Shown in pieces: positions 46,561-55,791 of a DNA stretch of 64,000 nt. The DNA is from Salipiger bermudensis. GTDB taxonomy: Bacteria > Pseudomonadota > Alphaproteobacteria > Rhodobacterales > Rhodobacteraceae. The DNA is taken from positions 186,001 through 250,000 of the forward strand of contig NZ_JAHVIA010000002.1 of NCBI RefSeq assembly GCF_019801965.1. The letters run 5' to 3'. The position numbers were made by a program, and so were the translations under genes. The stretch's first letter is position 1, and each line of letters opens with the position of its first letter. The notes beneath the pieces were generated by a model, which did no database searches, was not told where the DNA came from, and worked only from the letters and a program-made list of their open reading frames with translations.

Positions 46561-46647
46561 ATGACTCGGGTTCTCGACCTTGGCGACCGCGCGCGTCTGC
46601 GTGAACGGTTCTACGGCGCCACCTTCACGGTGCTCGCGCGGCTATAA
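46561..46647 (+). CDS. Possible leader peptide upstream of leuC (28 aa)
   Basis: The frame runs ATG 46561 to TAA 46647 and reads MTRVLDLGDRARLRE then RFYGATFTVLARL. Five of 28 residues are Leu, and the last is the rare CTA codon just before the stop. If transcription starts at the putative promoter, the mRNA would be leaderless. leuC starts 79 bases later. No terminator-antiterminator pair is obvious, so attenuation is not shown. Confidence 0.4.
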   Translation: MTRVLDLGDRARLRERFYGATFTVLARL

Positions 46648-46726
46648 GCCTGTCATCGCCCGCCCCGGCGCGGGACAATGATGCCTCGCGCCCAGCCCAG
46701 CTATTCCAAATTCCGGAGAGGAACCC

Positions 46727-48148
46727 ATGTCCGGCAAGACGCTCTACGACAAGATCTGGGATGCCCATGTCGTCCAGCAGGACGAAGACGGCACCTGCCT
46801 TCTGTATATCGACCGCCACCTCGTGCACGAGGTGACCTCGCCGCAGGCCTTCGAGGGCCTGCGCATGACCGGCCGCACCGTGCGCGCGCCGCAGCGCACG
46901 ATCGCCGTGCCCGACCACAACGTGCCGACCACGACCGACCGTGCCAACGGCATCGAGAACGAGGAAAGCCGCATCCAGGTCGAGGCGCTCGACAAGAACG
47001 CCAAGGATTTCGGGGTCAACTACTACCCCGTCAGCGACATCCGCCAGGGCATCGTCCACATCGTCGGCCCCGAGCAGGGCTGGACCCTGCCTGGCATGAC
47101 CGTGGTCTGCGGCGACAGCCACACCGCGACCCACGGCGCCTTCGGCGCGCTGGCGCATGGCATCGGCACCTCCGAGGTCGAGCACGTGCTCGCCACGCAG
47201 ACGCTGATCCAGTCGAAGTCGAAGAACATGAAGGTGGAGATCACCGGTCAGCTGCGCCCGGGCGTCACCGCCAAGGACATCACCCTGTCGATCATCGGCC
47301 ACACCGGCACCGGCGGCGGCACCGGCTACGTCATCGAGTATTGCGGCGAGGCGATCCGCTCGCTGTCGATGGAAGGCCGGATGACGGTCTGCAACATGGC
47401 GATCGAGGGCGGCGCCCGCGCCGGCCTGATCGCGCCCGACGAGACCACCTTCGAGTATGTGAAGGGCCGTCCCCATGCCCCGAAGGGCGCCCAGTTCGAG
47501 GCGGCGCTGGCCTGGTGGAAGACGCTCTATTCCGATGACGACGCGCATTGGGACAAGGTCGTCACCATCCGCGGCGAGGACATCGAGCCGGTCGTCACCT
47601 GGGGCACCTCGCCCGAGGACGTACTCGGAATCTCGTCGACCGTGCCGGCGCCGGAGGATTTCACCGGCGGCAAGGTCGAGGCGGCCAAGCGCGCGCTGCA
47701 ATACATGGGGCTCGAGGCCGGCCAGAAGCTCACCGACATCAAGATCGACACGGTGTTCATCGGCTCCTGCACCAACGGCCGCATCGAGGATCTGCGCGCC
47801 GCGGCGGCAATCCTCAAAGGCAAGAAGATCAAGGATGGCATGCGCGCCATGGTGGTGCCGGGCTCCGGCCTCGTGCGCGCCCAGGCCGAGGAAGAGGGCC
47901 TGGCCCAGATCTTCATAGACGCAGGCTTCGAGTGGCGCATGGCGGGCTGCTCGATGTGCCTTGCGATGAACCCCGACCAGCTCGCCCCCGGCGAGCGCTG
48001 CGCGGCGACGTCCAACCGCAACTTCGAAGGCCGCCAGGGCAAGGGCGGACGCACCCACCTGATGTCGCCCCAGATGGCGGCGGCGGCGGCGCTCACCGGT
48101 CACCTGACCGATGTGCGCGACCTGATGGAGGCGCCGGTCGAGGCCTGA
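46727..48148 (+). CDS. leuC: 3-isopropylmalate dehydratase large subunit
   Basis: The 473-residue aconitase-family protein isomerises 2-isopropylmalate to 3-isopropylmalate with LeuD. The [4Fe-4S] cysteines lie in FIGSCTNGR and in [11 protein letters not shown]. Other signatures are VPDHNVPTT and [30 protein letters not shown]. The ATG at 46727 follows CCGGAGAGGAACCC. LeuD is 335 bases downstream, with a DUF2945 gene on the opposite strand in the gap. Confidence 0.98.
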   Translation: MSGKTLYDKIWDAHVVQQDEDGTCLLYIDRHLVHEVTSPQAFEGLRMTGRTVRAPQRTIAVPDHNVPTTTDRANGIENEESRIQVEALDKNAKDFGVNYYPVSDIRQGIVHIVGPEQGWTLPGMTVVCGDSHTATHGAFGALAHGIGTSEVEHVLATQTLIQSKSKNMKVEITGQLRPGVTAKDITLSIIGHTGTGGGTGYVIEYCGEAIRSLSMEGRMTVCNMAIEGGARAGLIAPDETTFEYVKGRPHAPKGAQFEAALAWWKTLYSDDDAHWDKVVTIRGEDIEPVVTWGTSPEDVLGISSTVPAPEDFTGGKVEAAKRALQYMGLEAGQKLTDIKIDTVFIGSCTNGRIEDLRAAAAILKGKKIKDGMRAMVVPGSGLVRAQAEEEGLAQIFIDAGFEWRMAGCSMCLAMNPDQLAPGERCAATSNRNFEGRQGKGGRTHLMSPQMAAAAALTGHLTDVRDLMEAPVEA

Positions 48149-48193
48149 GGCACCGCGCGGCACCGGCCCTGACCGGGGAAGGAGAGAGGGCGA

Positions 48194-48406
48194 TCAGGCC
48201 TTGCGAAGCTCGGTTTCCGACTTCAGCACCTCGTCGCCATCCTCCTGCTCGATCCGGTAGGCCGGCTCGTTCTCAGAGGCGTCGCGCGTGACCTCGCTGC
48301 CCTTGATCTTGAGGGTGGTCTTGCGCGTGTACTTCTTGACGATCGTGCCGGTCCCGGTGCCGTTGCCCCAGTCCCATTCGACCTTGCTGCCTTCGCTGTA
48401 AGACAT
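48194..48406 (-). CDS. DUF2945 / HVA1-type TUDOR domain protein (70 aa)
   Basis: The 70-residue protein starts [26 protein letters not shown] and ends [21 protein letters not shown], matching the hypervirulence-associated TUDOR (DUF2945) family. TUDOR-like folds bind modified proteins or DNA, but the bacterial role is unknown. AGGAG lies eight bases before the ATG at 48406. It is antisense to and between leuC and leuD, so a transcript from it would face leuC. Confidence 0.85.
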   Translation of the reverse strand: MSYSEGSKVEWDWGNGTGTGTIVKKYTRKTTLKIKGSEVTRDASENEPAYRIEQEDGDEVLKSETELRKA

Positions 48407-48482
48407 CGCTGAACTCCTGGTATATCCTGGCGGCAAACGCCGGCCCTCCGGCGCCGGTTCCGCCCTCCGAAAGGACCCCGAG

Positions 48483-49088
48483 ATGGAAAAATTCGAAAAA
48501 CTGACCGGGATCGCGGCCCCGATGCCGCTGGTCAACATCGACACCGACATGATCATCCCCAAGCAATTCCTGAAGACGATCAAGCGCTCCGGCCTCGGCG
48601 TGCACGCCTTCGACGAGATGCGCTACCTCGATGACGGCTCGGAAAACCCCGATTTCGTGCTCAACAAGCCGGCCTACCGCGAGACCCAGATCCTCGTCGC
48701 GGGCGACAATTTCGGCTGCGGCTCCTCGCGTGAGCACGCGCCCTGGGCACTGGCCGATTTCGGCATCAAGGCGGTGATCTCCACCTCCTTCGCCGACATC
48801 TTCTACAACAACTGCTTTAAGAACGGCATGCTGCCGATCGTGCTGCCGCAAGAGGCGGTGGACGTGCTGATGAAGGACGCCGAGAAGGGCGCCAACGCCC
48901 GCATGACGGTGGATCTCGAGAACCAGGTGGTCACCACCTCGGACGGCGAGGAATTCCGCTTCGAGATCGACAGCTTCAAGAAGCACTGCCTGCTGGAAGG
49001 GCTCGACGATATCGGCCTGACCATGGAGAAGGTCGGCGCGATCGACAGCTTCGAGGCGCAGGCCGAACAGAGCCGCCCCTGGGTCTGA
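48483..49088 (+). CDS. leuD: 3-isopropylmalate dehydratase small subunit
   Basis: The 201-residue small subunit shows [14 protein letters not shown], the swivel-domain [17 protein letters not shown] and [17 protein letters not shown]. It supplies substrate-binding residues to LeuC. The ATG at 48483 follows GAAAGGACCCCGAG. A terminator and copy 3 of the intergenic repeat follow. leuB is 3.8 kb downstream. Confidence 0.98.
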   Translation: MEKFEKLTGIAAPMPLVNIDTDMIIPKQFLKTIKRSGLGVHAFDEMRYLDDGSENPDFVLNKPAYRETQILVAGDNFGCGSSREHAPWALADFGIKAVISTSFADIFYNNCFKNGMLPIVLPQEAVDVLMKDAEKGANARMTVDLENQVVTTSDGEEFRFEIDSFKKHCLLEGLDDIGLTMEKVGAIDSFEAQAEQSRPWV

Positions 49089-49113
49089 TCCCGGCGCGAC
49101 CACGAAACTCGAA

Positions 49114-49150
49114 AGGCGGGGATCGCGTGTCCCCGCCTCTTCTCTTTTCT
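49114..49150 (+). terminator. Terminator after leuD
   Basis: AGGCGGGGA (49114-49122) pairs with TCCCCGCCT (49130-49138) around TCGCGTG, followed by CTTCTCTTTTCTT. Confidence 0.8.
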
Positions 49151-49174
49151 TGAGCCTCGCGCCTCCGTCTCCGT

Positions 49175-49294
49175 CCGGCCTGCCTCCGGCGGGGATATTT
49201 TTGGCCAGAAGAAGCCAGAGGCGCTCTGCCCCCTGCTTCTTCTGGCCTGAAATATCCCGGGGGAGTCGCCGCAGGCGGCGGGGGCAGCGCCCCC
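49175..49294 (-). repeat. Palindromic intergenic repeat, copy 3
   Basis: Between the convergent leuD and CoA-transferase genes: it starts as copy 1, then GATATTTTTGGCCAGAAGAAG (two blocks), a spacer and CTTCTTCTGGCCTGAAATAT. These arms pair almost perfectly. GGGGGCAGCGCCCCC closes it. The clearest of the three copies. Confidence 0.8.
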
Positions 49295-49310
49295 ATCGGC
49301 ACGACGGGTG

Positions 49311-49991
49311 TCAGCCGGTGCGCGACAGGTCCATCTCGGGCACCGCGTCACCGATCACCAGCTCTGCATCGGTGGCTGCGACCACCTGTTCGACGCTGAC
49401 GCCCGGGCCGGTCTCGAGCAGGTGCAGCCCGTCTGCGCGCGGCTGCATCACCGCGAGCTCGGTGACGATCAGGTCGACGCAGCGCTGCGAGGTCACCGGC
49501 AGGGTGCATTCCGGCACGATCTTGGAGGCGCCCTTGGCGGTGTGGATCATCGCCACGATGACCTTCTTGGCACCGGTCACGAGGTCCATCGCGCCGCCCA
49601 TGCCGGGGACGAACTTGCCCGGGATCATCCAGTTGGCGAGATGGCCCTTCGCATCCACCTGCAGCCCACCCAGCACGGTCAGGTCGAGATGGCCGCCGCG
49701 GATCAGCCCGAAGGAGAAGGCGCTGTCGATGATCGAGGCGCCGGGCACCGCCGAGACGAAGGTGCCGCCGGCATCGGTGAGGTGGCGGTCGGTCATGCCC
49801 TCGGGCGGGCGGTGGCCCATGCCCACGACGCCGTTCTCGGCCTGGAAGAACACGCCGAGGCTCTCGTCGAGGTGGTCGGAGACCAGCGTCGGGATGCCGA
49901 TGCCGAGATTGACCAGCGACTTCGGCCGGATCTCGAGCGAGACGCGGCGGGCAATGATTTCCTTCGGGTCCATGGTCTGAAAATCTCGCAT
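49311..49991 (-). CDS. atoA: CoA-transferase subunit B (3-oxoacid/acetoacetate type)
   Basis: The 226-residue beta subunit of a family I CoA transferase has NLGIGIPTLVSDHL at the start and the catalytic glutamate in FFQAENGVVGMG. GGMGGAMDLVTGAKKVIVAM is typical of the acetoacetate/succinyl group. It probably moves CoA from succinyl- or acetyl-CoA to acetoacetate. The start at 49991 overlaps the last base of the alpha-subunit gene; a Met six codons later could also be used. Confidence 0.92.
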   Translation of the reverse strand: MRDFQTMDPKEIIARRVSLEIRPKSLVNLGIGIPTLVSDHLDESLGVFFQAENGVVGMGHRPPEGMTDRHLTDAGGTFVSAVPGASIIDSAFSFGLIRGGHLDLTVLGGLQVDAKGHLANWMIPGKFVPGMGGAMDLVTGAKKVIVAMIHTAKGASKIVPECTLPVTSQRCVDLIVTELAVMQPRADGLHLLETGPGVSVEQVVAATDAELVIGDAVPEMDLSRTG

Positions 49992-50644
49992 CACGCAGCC
50001 CTCTTGATCACATGGTCGACCAGCACGCCCGGGGTCTTGACCGCATCCGGCGGAATCACCCCCACCGGAACGATCTCTTCCGGCTCGGCGATCACCACGT
50101 CGCCGGCCAGCGCCATGATCGGATTGAAGTTGGTCGCCGACAGCATGTAGGCGAGATTGCCCACGTAATCGCAGCTGCGCGCCGCGATCAGCGCGAAATC
50201 GGCCCGCAGCGGCGGCTCGAGCAGGTAGGTCTTGCCCTCGACCTCGACGGTCTGCTTGCCCTCGGCGATCAGCGTCCCGAGCCCGGTCGGCGTCAGGATG
50301 CCGCCAAGCCCCATGCCGGCGGCGCGGATGCGCTCGACGAAAGTGCCCTGCGGCACCAGCTCGACCTCGAGCTCGCCGGCCTGCATCTTCTCCTGCACCA
50401 CCGGGTTCACCCCGATGTGGCTGCCGATGAACTTCTTCACGCAACCGGCGCTGACCAGCGGGCCGACCCCGGTATGCGGCCGCGCGGCATCGTTGACGAT
50501 CATCGTCAGGTCGCGCTTGCCGGCCTCGGCCAGGGCGCGGACGATGCCGTCCGGCGTGCCCACGCCCATGAAGCCCGAGAGCATCACGCGGGCGCCGTCG
50601 GGGATCATCTCCACGGCCTCCTGCATGCTGATTGCCTGGTGCAT
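49991..50644 (-). CDS. atoD: CoA-transferase subunit A (3-oxoacid/acetoacetate type)
   Basis: The 217-residue alpha subunit shows DGARVMLSGFMGVGTPDGIVRALAE and the later RAAGMGLGGILTPTGLGT. These are the family I CoA transferase motifs. It pairs with the B subunit encoded one base behind. AGGAGGAATGACACC precedes the ATG at 50644. It is divergent from the membrane protein gene at 51.0 kb, over a 364-base gap with no obvious gene. Confidence 0.92.
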   Translation of the reverse strand: MHQAISMQEAVEMIPDGARVMLSGFMGVGTPDGIVRALAEAGKRDLTMIVNDAARPHTGVGPLVSAGCVKKFIGSHIGVNPVVQEKMQAGELEVELVPQGTFVERIRAAGMGLGGILTPTGLGTLIAEGKQTVEVEGKTYLLEPPLRADFALIAARSCDYVGNLAYMLSATNFNPIMALAGDVVIAEPEEIVPVGVIPPDAVKTPGVLVDHVIKRAA

Positions 50645-51008
50645 GGTGTCATTCCTCCTGTTCGGCTCGCAACTGTCGGGATCGGTAAAGACCTTTCCAC
50701 GGGCCAAGACCTTGCGGTAGGTCAAACACTTGGCGAATTCGCCTTTTCCGTGTTTCGGGCCAGGGATGCCCATATCTTGTGGGTGAGAACGCTGGCGCCA
50801 CAATCGGACCGTGTCTGATGCAAAAACGCACCGATCTGAACACGAAACCGCCCGAATCTCAGTCCTTTGCTTCATGGATCCTTGCCGCAGCTCAGGAAAG
50901 TAGGCAAAAATTGGGCAATATTGAGGCATACCGTCCGCGTGGCGGCGCTCGGCGAAATCAGGTGCATGGCAAAGAACCATGTCCGGCCGGGCCAAAGGGG
51001 CAGGACCA
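50645..51008. other. Divergent intergenic region (364 bases)
   Basis: Between atoD and the membrane-protein gene. No convincing coding frame is seen. An A+T-richer patch near 50895-50935, including GGGCAATATTGAGG, may be promoter sequence. An ATG at 50979 could be an alternative start of the next gene. Confidence 0.5.
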
Positions 51009-51839
51009 TTGATCAAGCGTATGGTGAAAGCCGGGGCGCGCGCCGTCCTTATTGCATTGCTGGTGGCGATGCCGGCGTTGCTGTTGCCGCAGACCACGGC
51101 GGACGCGACCCAGATGATCGCGCTGCTGGCGCTGGTCGGGGCGCTGCTGACCTTCGTCGAGTATATTGGCGACTATCCCTCGATCATCGAGTTCCGCGAT
51201 GCGCCGCCGTTCAACCGGCTGCGTTTCCTGGCGCTCTTCGCGACGGTGCTGATCCTGACGCTGATCTGTCGCGGCGAGGTCTACCCGTCGGTGCTGAGCC
51301 AGTGGTTGCGCGAGCTTGGGCGCGGCGTCGGCGACGTGCTCGATTTCCCCTATTCACCGGTGCGCCTGATGGTGCTCAGCGCCTCCGAGGAGATGTCGCT
51401 CGAGCAGGTCGACCTGATCCGCACCCATGCGGGCATCGCCTACCTGGTGTCGATGATGACGCTGGGGCTCTTCGTGCTGATCGTGCGGGTGCTGAACTGG
51501 CCGATCCGAAAGGGCGCGTTCAACTTCTGGGTCAACCTGCCGCTGTTCGACCCGACCGCCGGCGGTGATGTGCTGCGCCGGCTCAAGCGCGATGCCCATG
51601 TTAACGTGGCATTAGGGTTTCTTCTGCCATTCCTGATCCCGGCACTGATGAAACTGGCGGCGCAGGCGATCGAACCGATGTCGCTGGCGGACGCCCAGAC
51701 CCTGATCTGGATCACGAGCGCATGGGCCTTCCTGCCGGCAAGCCTGATCATGCGCGGCGTCGCGTTGATGCGGATTGCCGAGCTGATCGAAGAAAAGCGC
51801 CGCCGCGCCTACGCGCAGGCGGATCTGCAGGCGGCCTGA
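51009..51839 (+). CDS. Polytopic inner-membrane protein of unknown function
   Basis: The 276-residue product has hydrophobic segments near 8-24, 35-52, 75-95, 140-160 and 200-220. It also has conserved polar stretches such as VEYIGDYPSIIEFRDAPPFNRLRF. I know similar proteins only as uncharacterised in Rhodobacterales. The TTG at 51009 is chosen because AAAGGGG lies eight bases upstream; an ATG at 50979 has no ribosome site. Its tail overlaps the next gene. Confidence 0.75.
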   Translation: MIKRMVKAGARAVLIALLVAMPALLLPQTTADATQMIALLALVGALLTFVEYIGDYPSIIEFRDAPPFNRLRFLALFATVLILTLICRGEVYPSVLSQWLRELGRGVGDVLDFPYSPVRLMVLSASEEMSLEQVDLIRTHAGIAYLVSMMTLGLFVLIVRVLNWPIRKGAFNFWVNLPLFDPTAGGDVLRRLKRDAHVNVALGFLLPFLIPALMKLAAQAIEPMSLADAQTLIWITSAWAFLPASLIMRGVALMRIAELIEEKRRRAYAQADLQAA

Positions 51840-52771
51840 GCCTTCTCCTATCGCTGTTCCTGACGCTGCCTCTGCTGGCCGAACCGCTGCGGCTGGCCAC
51901 CTGGCATGCCGACCTGTCGCGCGACGGGCCGGGGTTGCTTCTGCGCGATTTGCGCAAGGGCGAGGGCACGGGGCTGGTGGCCGAGATCGCCGCCGTCGCG
52001 CCGGATGTGCTGCTGCTGACGGATATTGATTTCGATCACGACGGCGTTGCCTTGGGGGCGCTCGCGGCGCGGCTGGAGGCGGCGGGGCTGGCCTATCCGC
52101 ATCGCTTCGCGCCGCGGCCCAACGCGGGCTTGCCGACCGGGCGCGATCTCGATGGCGACGGGCGGCTCGGCGGGCCGAGGGATGCGCAAGGCTACGGGCT
52201 GTTCTCGGGGCAGGGGGGCATGGCGCTGCTCTCGGCGCGCCCCCTGCGGCTGGAGGCGGATTTCACCGCCATGCTCTGGCGTGAACTGCCCGGCGCGCGG
52301 ATGCGCAGCGAGGACCCGGCGCCGGAGCTGCAGCGGCTGTCCTCGGACGCGCATTGGGTCATCGGCATCGAGGGCGGACCGACGCTTCTGGCATGGAACG
52401 CGACGCCGCCGGTCTTCGACGGGCCGGAGGATCGCAACGGCCGCCGCAATGCCGACGAGCTGGCGCTGTGGCGGCGATATCTGGAGGGCGCGCTTGGGGA
52501 GCCGCCCGAGTGGCCGGTGCTGATCGGCAATGCCAATCTCGACCCCGAACGCGGCGAGGGGCTGCGGCAGGAAATGCGCGGCCTGCTGGGCGATCCGCGT
52601 CTGCAGGATCCGCTGGCGGGGCGGGCGACGGTGGCTTGGGAGCAGACCGGGCCGATGCGGGTGAGCTACATCCTGCCCGCCGCCGGGCTCGCCGTGCGCG
52701 ACGCCGGCGTGCGCCCGGCCATCGACGGCCAGCGCCACCGGCTGGTCTGGGTCACGCTGGAGCTGCCCTGA
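51722..52771 (+). CDS. Endonuclease/exonuclease/phosphatase family protein
   Basis: The protein matches the EEP fold: [45 protein letters not shown] and the final [17 protein letters not shown]. These resemble secreted or periplasmic nuclease-like phosphatases. A signal-like [15 protein letters not shown] lies at about 51836-51880. No ATG, GTG or TTG sits right before it; the nearest conventional start is the ATG at 51722, which overlaps the previous gene by 118 bases. A CTG at 51836, overlapping that gene's stop as CTGA, would give the more natural start. Confidence 0.75.
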   Translation: MGLPAGKPDHARRRVDADCRADRRKAPPRLRAGGSAGGLSLLLSLFLTLPLLAEPLRLATWHADLSRDGPGLLLRDLRKGEGTGLVAEIAAVAPDVLLLTDIDFDHDGVALGALAARLEAAGLAYPHRFAPRPNAGLPTGRDLDGDGRLGGPRDAQGYGLFSGQGGMALLSARPLRLEADFTAMLWRELPGARMRSEDPAPELQRLSSDAHWVIGIEGGPTLLAWNATPPVFDGPEDRNGRRNADELALWRRYLEGALGEPPEWPVLIGNANLDPERGEGLRQEMRGLLGDPRLQDPLAGRATVAWEQTGPMRVSYILPAAGLAVRDAGVRPAIDGQRHRLVWVTLELP

Positions 52772-52856
52772 CGGGCGCCGCCGGGCCCAGCCTTTCTTGA
52801 CCATTCCGCCCCCAGCGGCTACCGGGTTCGGGACATTCCGAGGAGAGGATATTCCC

Positions 52857-53960
52857 ATGAGCAACCCTTCGCTTCTCATCCTGCCGGGTGACGGCATCGG
52901 CCCCGAGGTGATGGCCGAGGTCCGCCGGATCATCGACTGGTACGGCGACAAGCGCGGCCTCGCCTTCGATGTGAGCGAAGACCTCGTGGGCGGCGCGGCC
53001 TACGACAAGCACGGCACGCCCCTGCACGATGACACGATGGCAAAGGCCCAGGAGGTCGATGCCGTCCTGCTCGGCGCCGTGGGCGGCCCGAAATACGACG
53101 TCCTCGATTTCTCGGTGAAGCCCGAGCGCGGCCTGCTGCGCCTGCGCAAGGAGATGGATCTCTACGCCAACCTGCGCCCGGCCCAGTGCTTCGACGCGCT
53201 GGCCGATTTCTCGTCGCTGAAGAAGGACGTGGTCGCCGGGCTCGACATCATGATCGTGCGCGAGCTGACCTCGGGCATCTATTTCGGTGAGCCGCGCGGC
53301 ATCATCGAAGAGGGTAACGAGCGCGTCGGCATCAACACCCAGCGCTACACCGAGTCCGAGATCGACCGCGTCGCGCGCTCGGCCTTCGAGCTGGCCATGC
53401 GCCGCGGCAAGAAGGTCTGCTCGATGGAGAAGGCCAACGTCATGGAGTCGGGCATCCTCTGGCGCGAGGTGGTGACCGAGGTCGGCAAGGAATACCCCGA
53501 GGTCGAGCTGAGCCACATGTACGCCGATGCCGGCGCCATGCAGCTCTGCCGCTGGCCCAAGCAGTTCGACGTCATCGTCACCGACAACCTGTTCGGCGAC
53601 CTGCTCTCGGATGCCGCCGCGATGCTGACCGGCTCGCTTGGCATGCTGCCCTCGGCCTCGCTCGGTGCGCCGATGGAAAACGGCCGCCCCAAGGCGCTCT
53701 ACGAGCCGGTGCACGGCTCGGCGCCGGACATCGCAGGGCAGGGCAAGGCGAACCCGATCGCCTGCATCCTCTCCTTCGCCATGGCGCTGCGCTACAGCTT
53801 CGACCAGGGCGCCGAGGCCGAGCGTCTCGAGAAGGCGATCGAGACCGTGCTGGCCGACGGTGTTCGCACCGCCGACTTGCTCGGCGAAGAGGGCGTGACC
53901 CCGGTCTCGACCTCGGGCATGGGCGACGCGATCCTCGCGGCGCTCGACGCCAGCCTCTGA
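52857..53960 (+). CDS. leuB: 3-isopropylmalate dehydrogenase
   Basis: The 367-residue NAD-dependent enzyme oxidises and decarboxylates 3-isopropylmalate. [14 protein letters not shown] opens the fold, [13 protein letters not shown] and [12 protein letters not shown] carry active-site residues, and [15 protein letters not shown] holds metal ligands. The ATG at 52857 follows CGAGGAGAGG. leuC and leuD are 5-6 kb upstream, so the pathway is clustered but interrupted by the CoA transferase and two other genes. Confidence 0.98.
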   Translation: MSNPSLLILPGDGIGPEVMAEVRRIIDWYGDKRGLAFDVSEDLVGGAAYDKHGTPLHDDTMAKAQEVDAVLLGAVGGPKYDVLDFSVKPERGLLRLRKEMDLYANLRPAQCFDALADFSSLKKDVVAGLDIMIVRELTSGIYFGEPRGIIEEGNERVGINTQRYTESEIDRVARSAFELAMRRGKKVCSMEKANVMESGILWREVVTEVGKEYPEVELSHMYADAGAMQLCRWPKQFDVIVTDNLFGDLLSDAAAMLTGSLGMLPSASLGAPMENGRPKALYEPVHGSAPDIAGQGKANPIACILSFAMALRYSFDQGAEAERLEKAIETVLADGVRTADLLGEEGVTPVSTSGMGDAILAALDASL

Positions 53961-54001
53961 GGCAGTGCCGCGCCCGAAGGGGCCGGGATTTGATGCATAC
54001 G

Positions 54002-54032
54002 CGGGCGGCTCCGGACAGGGCCGCCCGTTTTC
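54002..54032 (+). terminator. Terminator of leuB
   Basis: CGGGCGGC (54002-54009) pairs with GCCGCCCG (54020-54027) and TTTTCG follows. Confidence 0.75.
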
Positions 54033-54043
54033 GTCTGCGCGGC

Positions 54044-55654
54044 TCAGTCCGGCTCGGCCGGGGCCACCTGGAGCCGGTCGGCGACCGGCATCTCGGGGCG
54101 GTCGAGTGCCGCCAGTTCGCCGTAATGCACCGCGCGCGCCGCGTGGTGGGCGGCGTGGCTGAGCCAGCGCATGGCGTCGGTCAGGCCGAACAGGTCGCGC
54201 ACCTCGACGAGACCTGCATGTTCGCGCAGCAGCACCGAGCGCCTCAGCCGCTGCGTGCGCCCCTCGATCAGCCGCGCCAGCCGGGCGAGCGCCGCCGCGT
54301 CGATCCGGCTCGGGCGCTGCGCGGCACGGCGCATCGCCGCTCCCAGCGCCAGCGCCGGGCGCTGCAGCCCGACATCGACCAGCAGGCGGCGCATCTGGTC
54401 CTCGCGGGTGAGCCGGTGGGCGAGGCGGGTCATGTGATCGTACTGGTGCAAGAGCGCGGCGTAGCGGTTGGTGGCGGGCGCGTCATCCGGCGCGACCGAG
54501 ATCTGCGACAGGAACGCATGGAGATCGTCGAGCGCCGGCTCGAGCCGCATCACCGCGCCGGAGGGCAGGGGGCCGCCCTGCGGCTGGAGATAGTGCCCGC
54601 CGGCGCGGAACATCTCGCACAGGATGCGGTTGGCGCAGGTCTCGGCGCCATCCATTGCGGCGTTGGCGTCGCCCAGCAGTCTCCGGTCGAGCGATTCGGT
54701 AAGCGCCGCGCCGCGCCCGGGCACGAGGCGCTCGATCAGCCGTGCGAAGGGCGCGGTCAGCGGCAGCATCACCGCCGCGCCGATGATGTTGAAGAGCGTG
54801 TGGAAGGTGACCAGCGCGGCGGGATCCTGCGGCGCGAAGGCCCGTGAGAGCAGTGGCACGATCAGCCCCAGCAGGGCGAAGGCCACGGCGCCGGTGACGA
54901 TGTTGTAGGCGGTGTGGGCGATGGCGGTGCGGCGCATGTCGCGCGAGCCCCCGACGGTGGCGAGAATCGCGGTGAAGGTGGTGCCCACGTCCATGCCGAT
55001 GACCAGCGCCGCCCCCTGTCCCAGCGTGATGGCGCCGGAGGAGAGCAGCACCAGCGTCGTCGCCACCCCGGCGCTCGAGGACTGGATCACGATGGTCACC
55101 GCCGCGCCGAGCAGCAGAAGCAGGGCGCGGCCGCCAAGACTGTCGGATGGCAGGATCTCGGGCGAAAGCCAGCTCTCGAAGCCGGCGGTGGCCTCCTTCA
55201 TCATGTCGAGCCCGATGAAGACAAGGCTGAACCCGGCGAGCAGCGTGCCGAGCCGCGCCAGCCGCCCGCGCGCCATGGTCGCGGTCAGCGCGCCCACCAG
55301 CAGCCCCGGCAGCGCGATGGTGCCGAGCGAGAGCTTCAGCCCGAGCAGCGCGACGATCCAGCCGGTGATCGTGGTGCCGACATTGGCGCCGTAGATCACC
55401 CCGATGGCCTGCGGGAAGCTCAGGAGCCCCGCGCCGACAAAGCCGATCACCGTCACCATCGTCGCCGAGGAGGACTGGATGACCGCGGTGGTGGCCGCGC
55501 CAGAGAGCGCACCGGTCAGCGGCGAGGTGGTGAAGCGGGCGAGGATGGCGCGCATCTGTCGGCTGGCGAGGTCGCGCAGGGCGCCGGTCATCGACTGCAT
55601 CCCGAAGAGGAACAGCCCGATGCCGCCGAGAAGGCTCAGAACCTCGATGCTCAT
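54044..55654 (-). CDS. Na/Pi cotransporter family protein with PhoU-like C-terminus
   Basis: The 536-residue protein has the paired QSSSA motifs (AVIQSSSATMV and IVIQSSSAGVA) of the NptA/PNaS repeat transporters. Eight or more hydrophobic helices come before residue 320. Beyond that lies a soluble helical region resembling PhoU (about 340-536). It imports phosphate with sodium or exports it. Start at 55654, just before SLLGGIGLFLFGMQ. No PhoB box or pho gene is visible nearby. Confidence 0.9.
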   Translation of the reverse strand: MSIEVLSLLGGIGLFLFGMQSMTGALRDLASRQMRAILARFTTSPLTGALSGAATTAVIQSSSATMVTVIGFVGAGLLSFPQAIGVIYGANVGTTITGWIVALLGLKLSLGTIALPGLLVGALTATMARGRLARLGTLLAGFSLVFIGLDMMKEATAGFESWLSPEILPSDSLGGRALLLLLGAAVTIVIQSSSAGVATTLVLLSSGAITLGQGAALVIGMDVGTTFTAILATVGGSRDMRRTAIAHTAYNIVTGAVAFALLGLIVPLLSRAFAPQDPAALVTFHTLFNIIGAAVMLPLTAPFARLIERLVPGRGAALTESLDRRLLGDANAAMDGAETCANRILCEMFRAGGHYLQPQGGPLPSGAVMRLEPALDDLHAFLSQISVAPDDAPATNRYAALLHQYDHMTRLAHRLTREDQMRRLLVDVGLQRPALALGAAMRRAAQRPSRIDAAALARLARLIEGRTQRLRRSVLLREHAGLVEVRDLFGLTDAMRWLSHAAHHAARAVHYGELAALDRPEMPVADRLQVAPAEPD

Positions 55655-55791
55655 GCGATGATCTCCTGCGAAATCATCGCATTCGCGCAAATCCGCCGCA
55701 AGCGTGGCGCAGGGACGCAGCGACCTCTTGTTGGGGCGCAAAACCAGTGTAAGGGTCGATTCATCTCCGTTTCGTAGAGTCGATCACCGTC

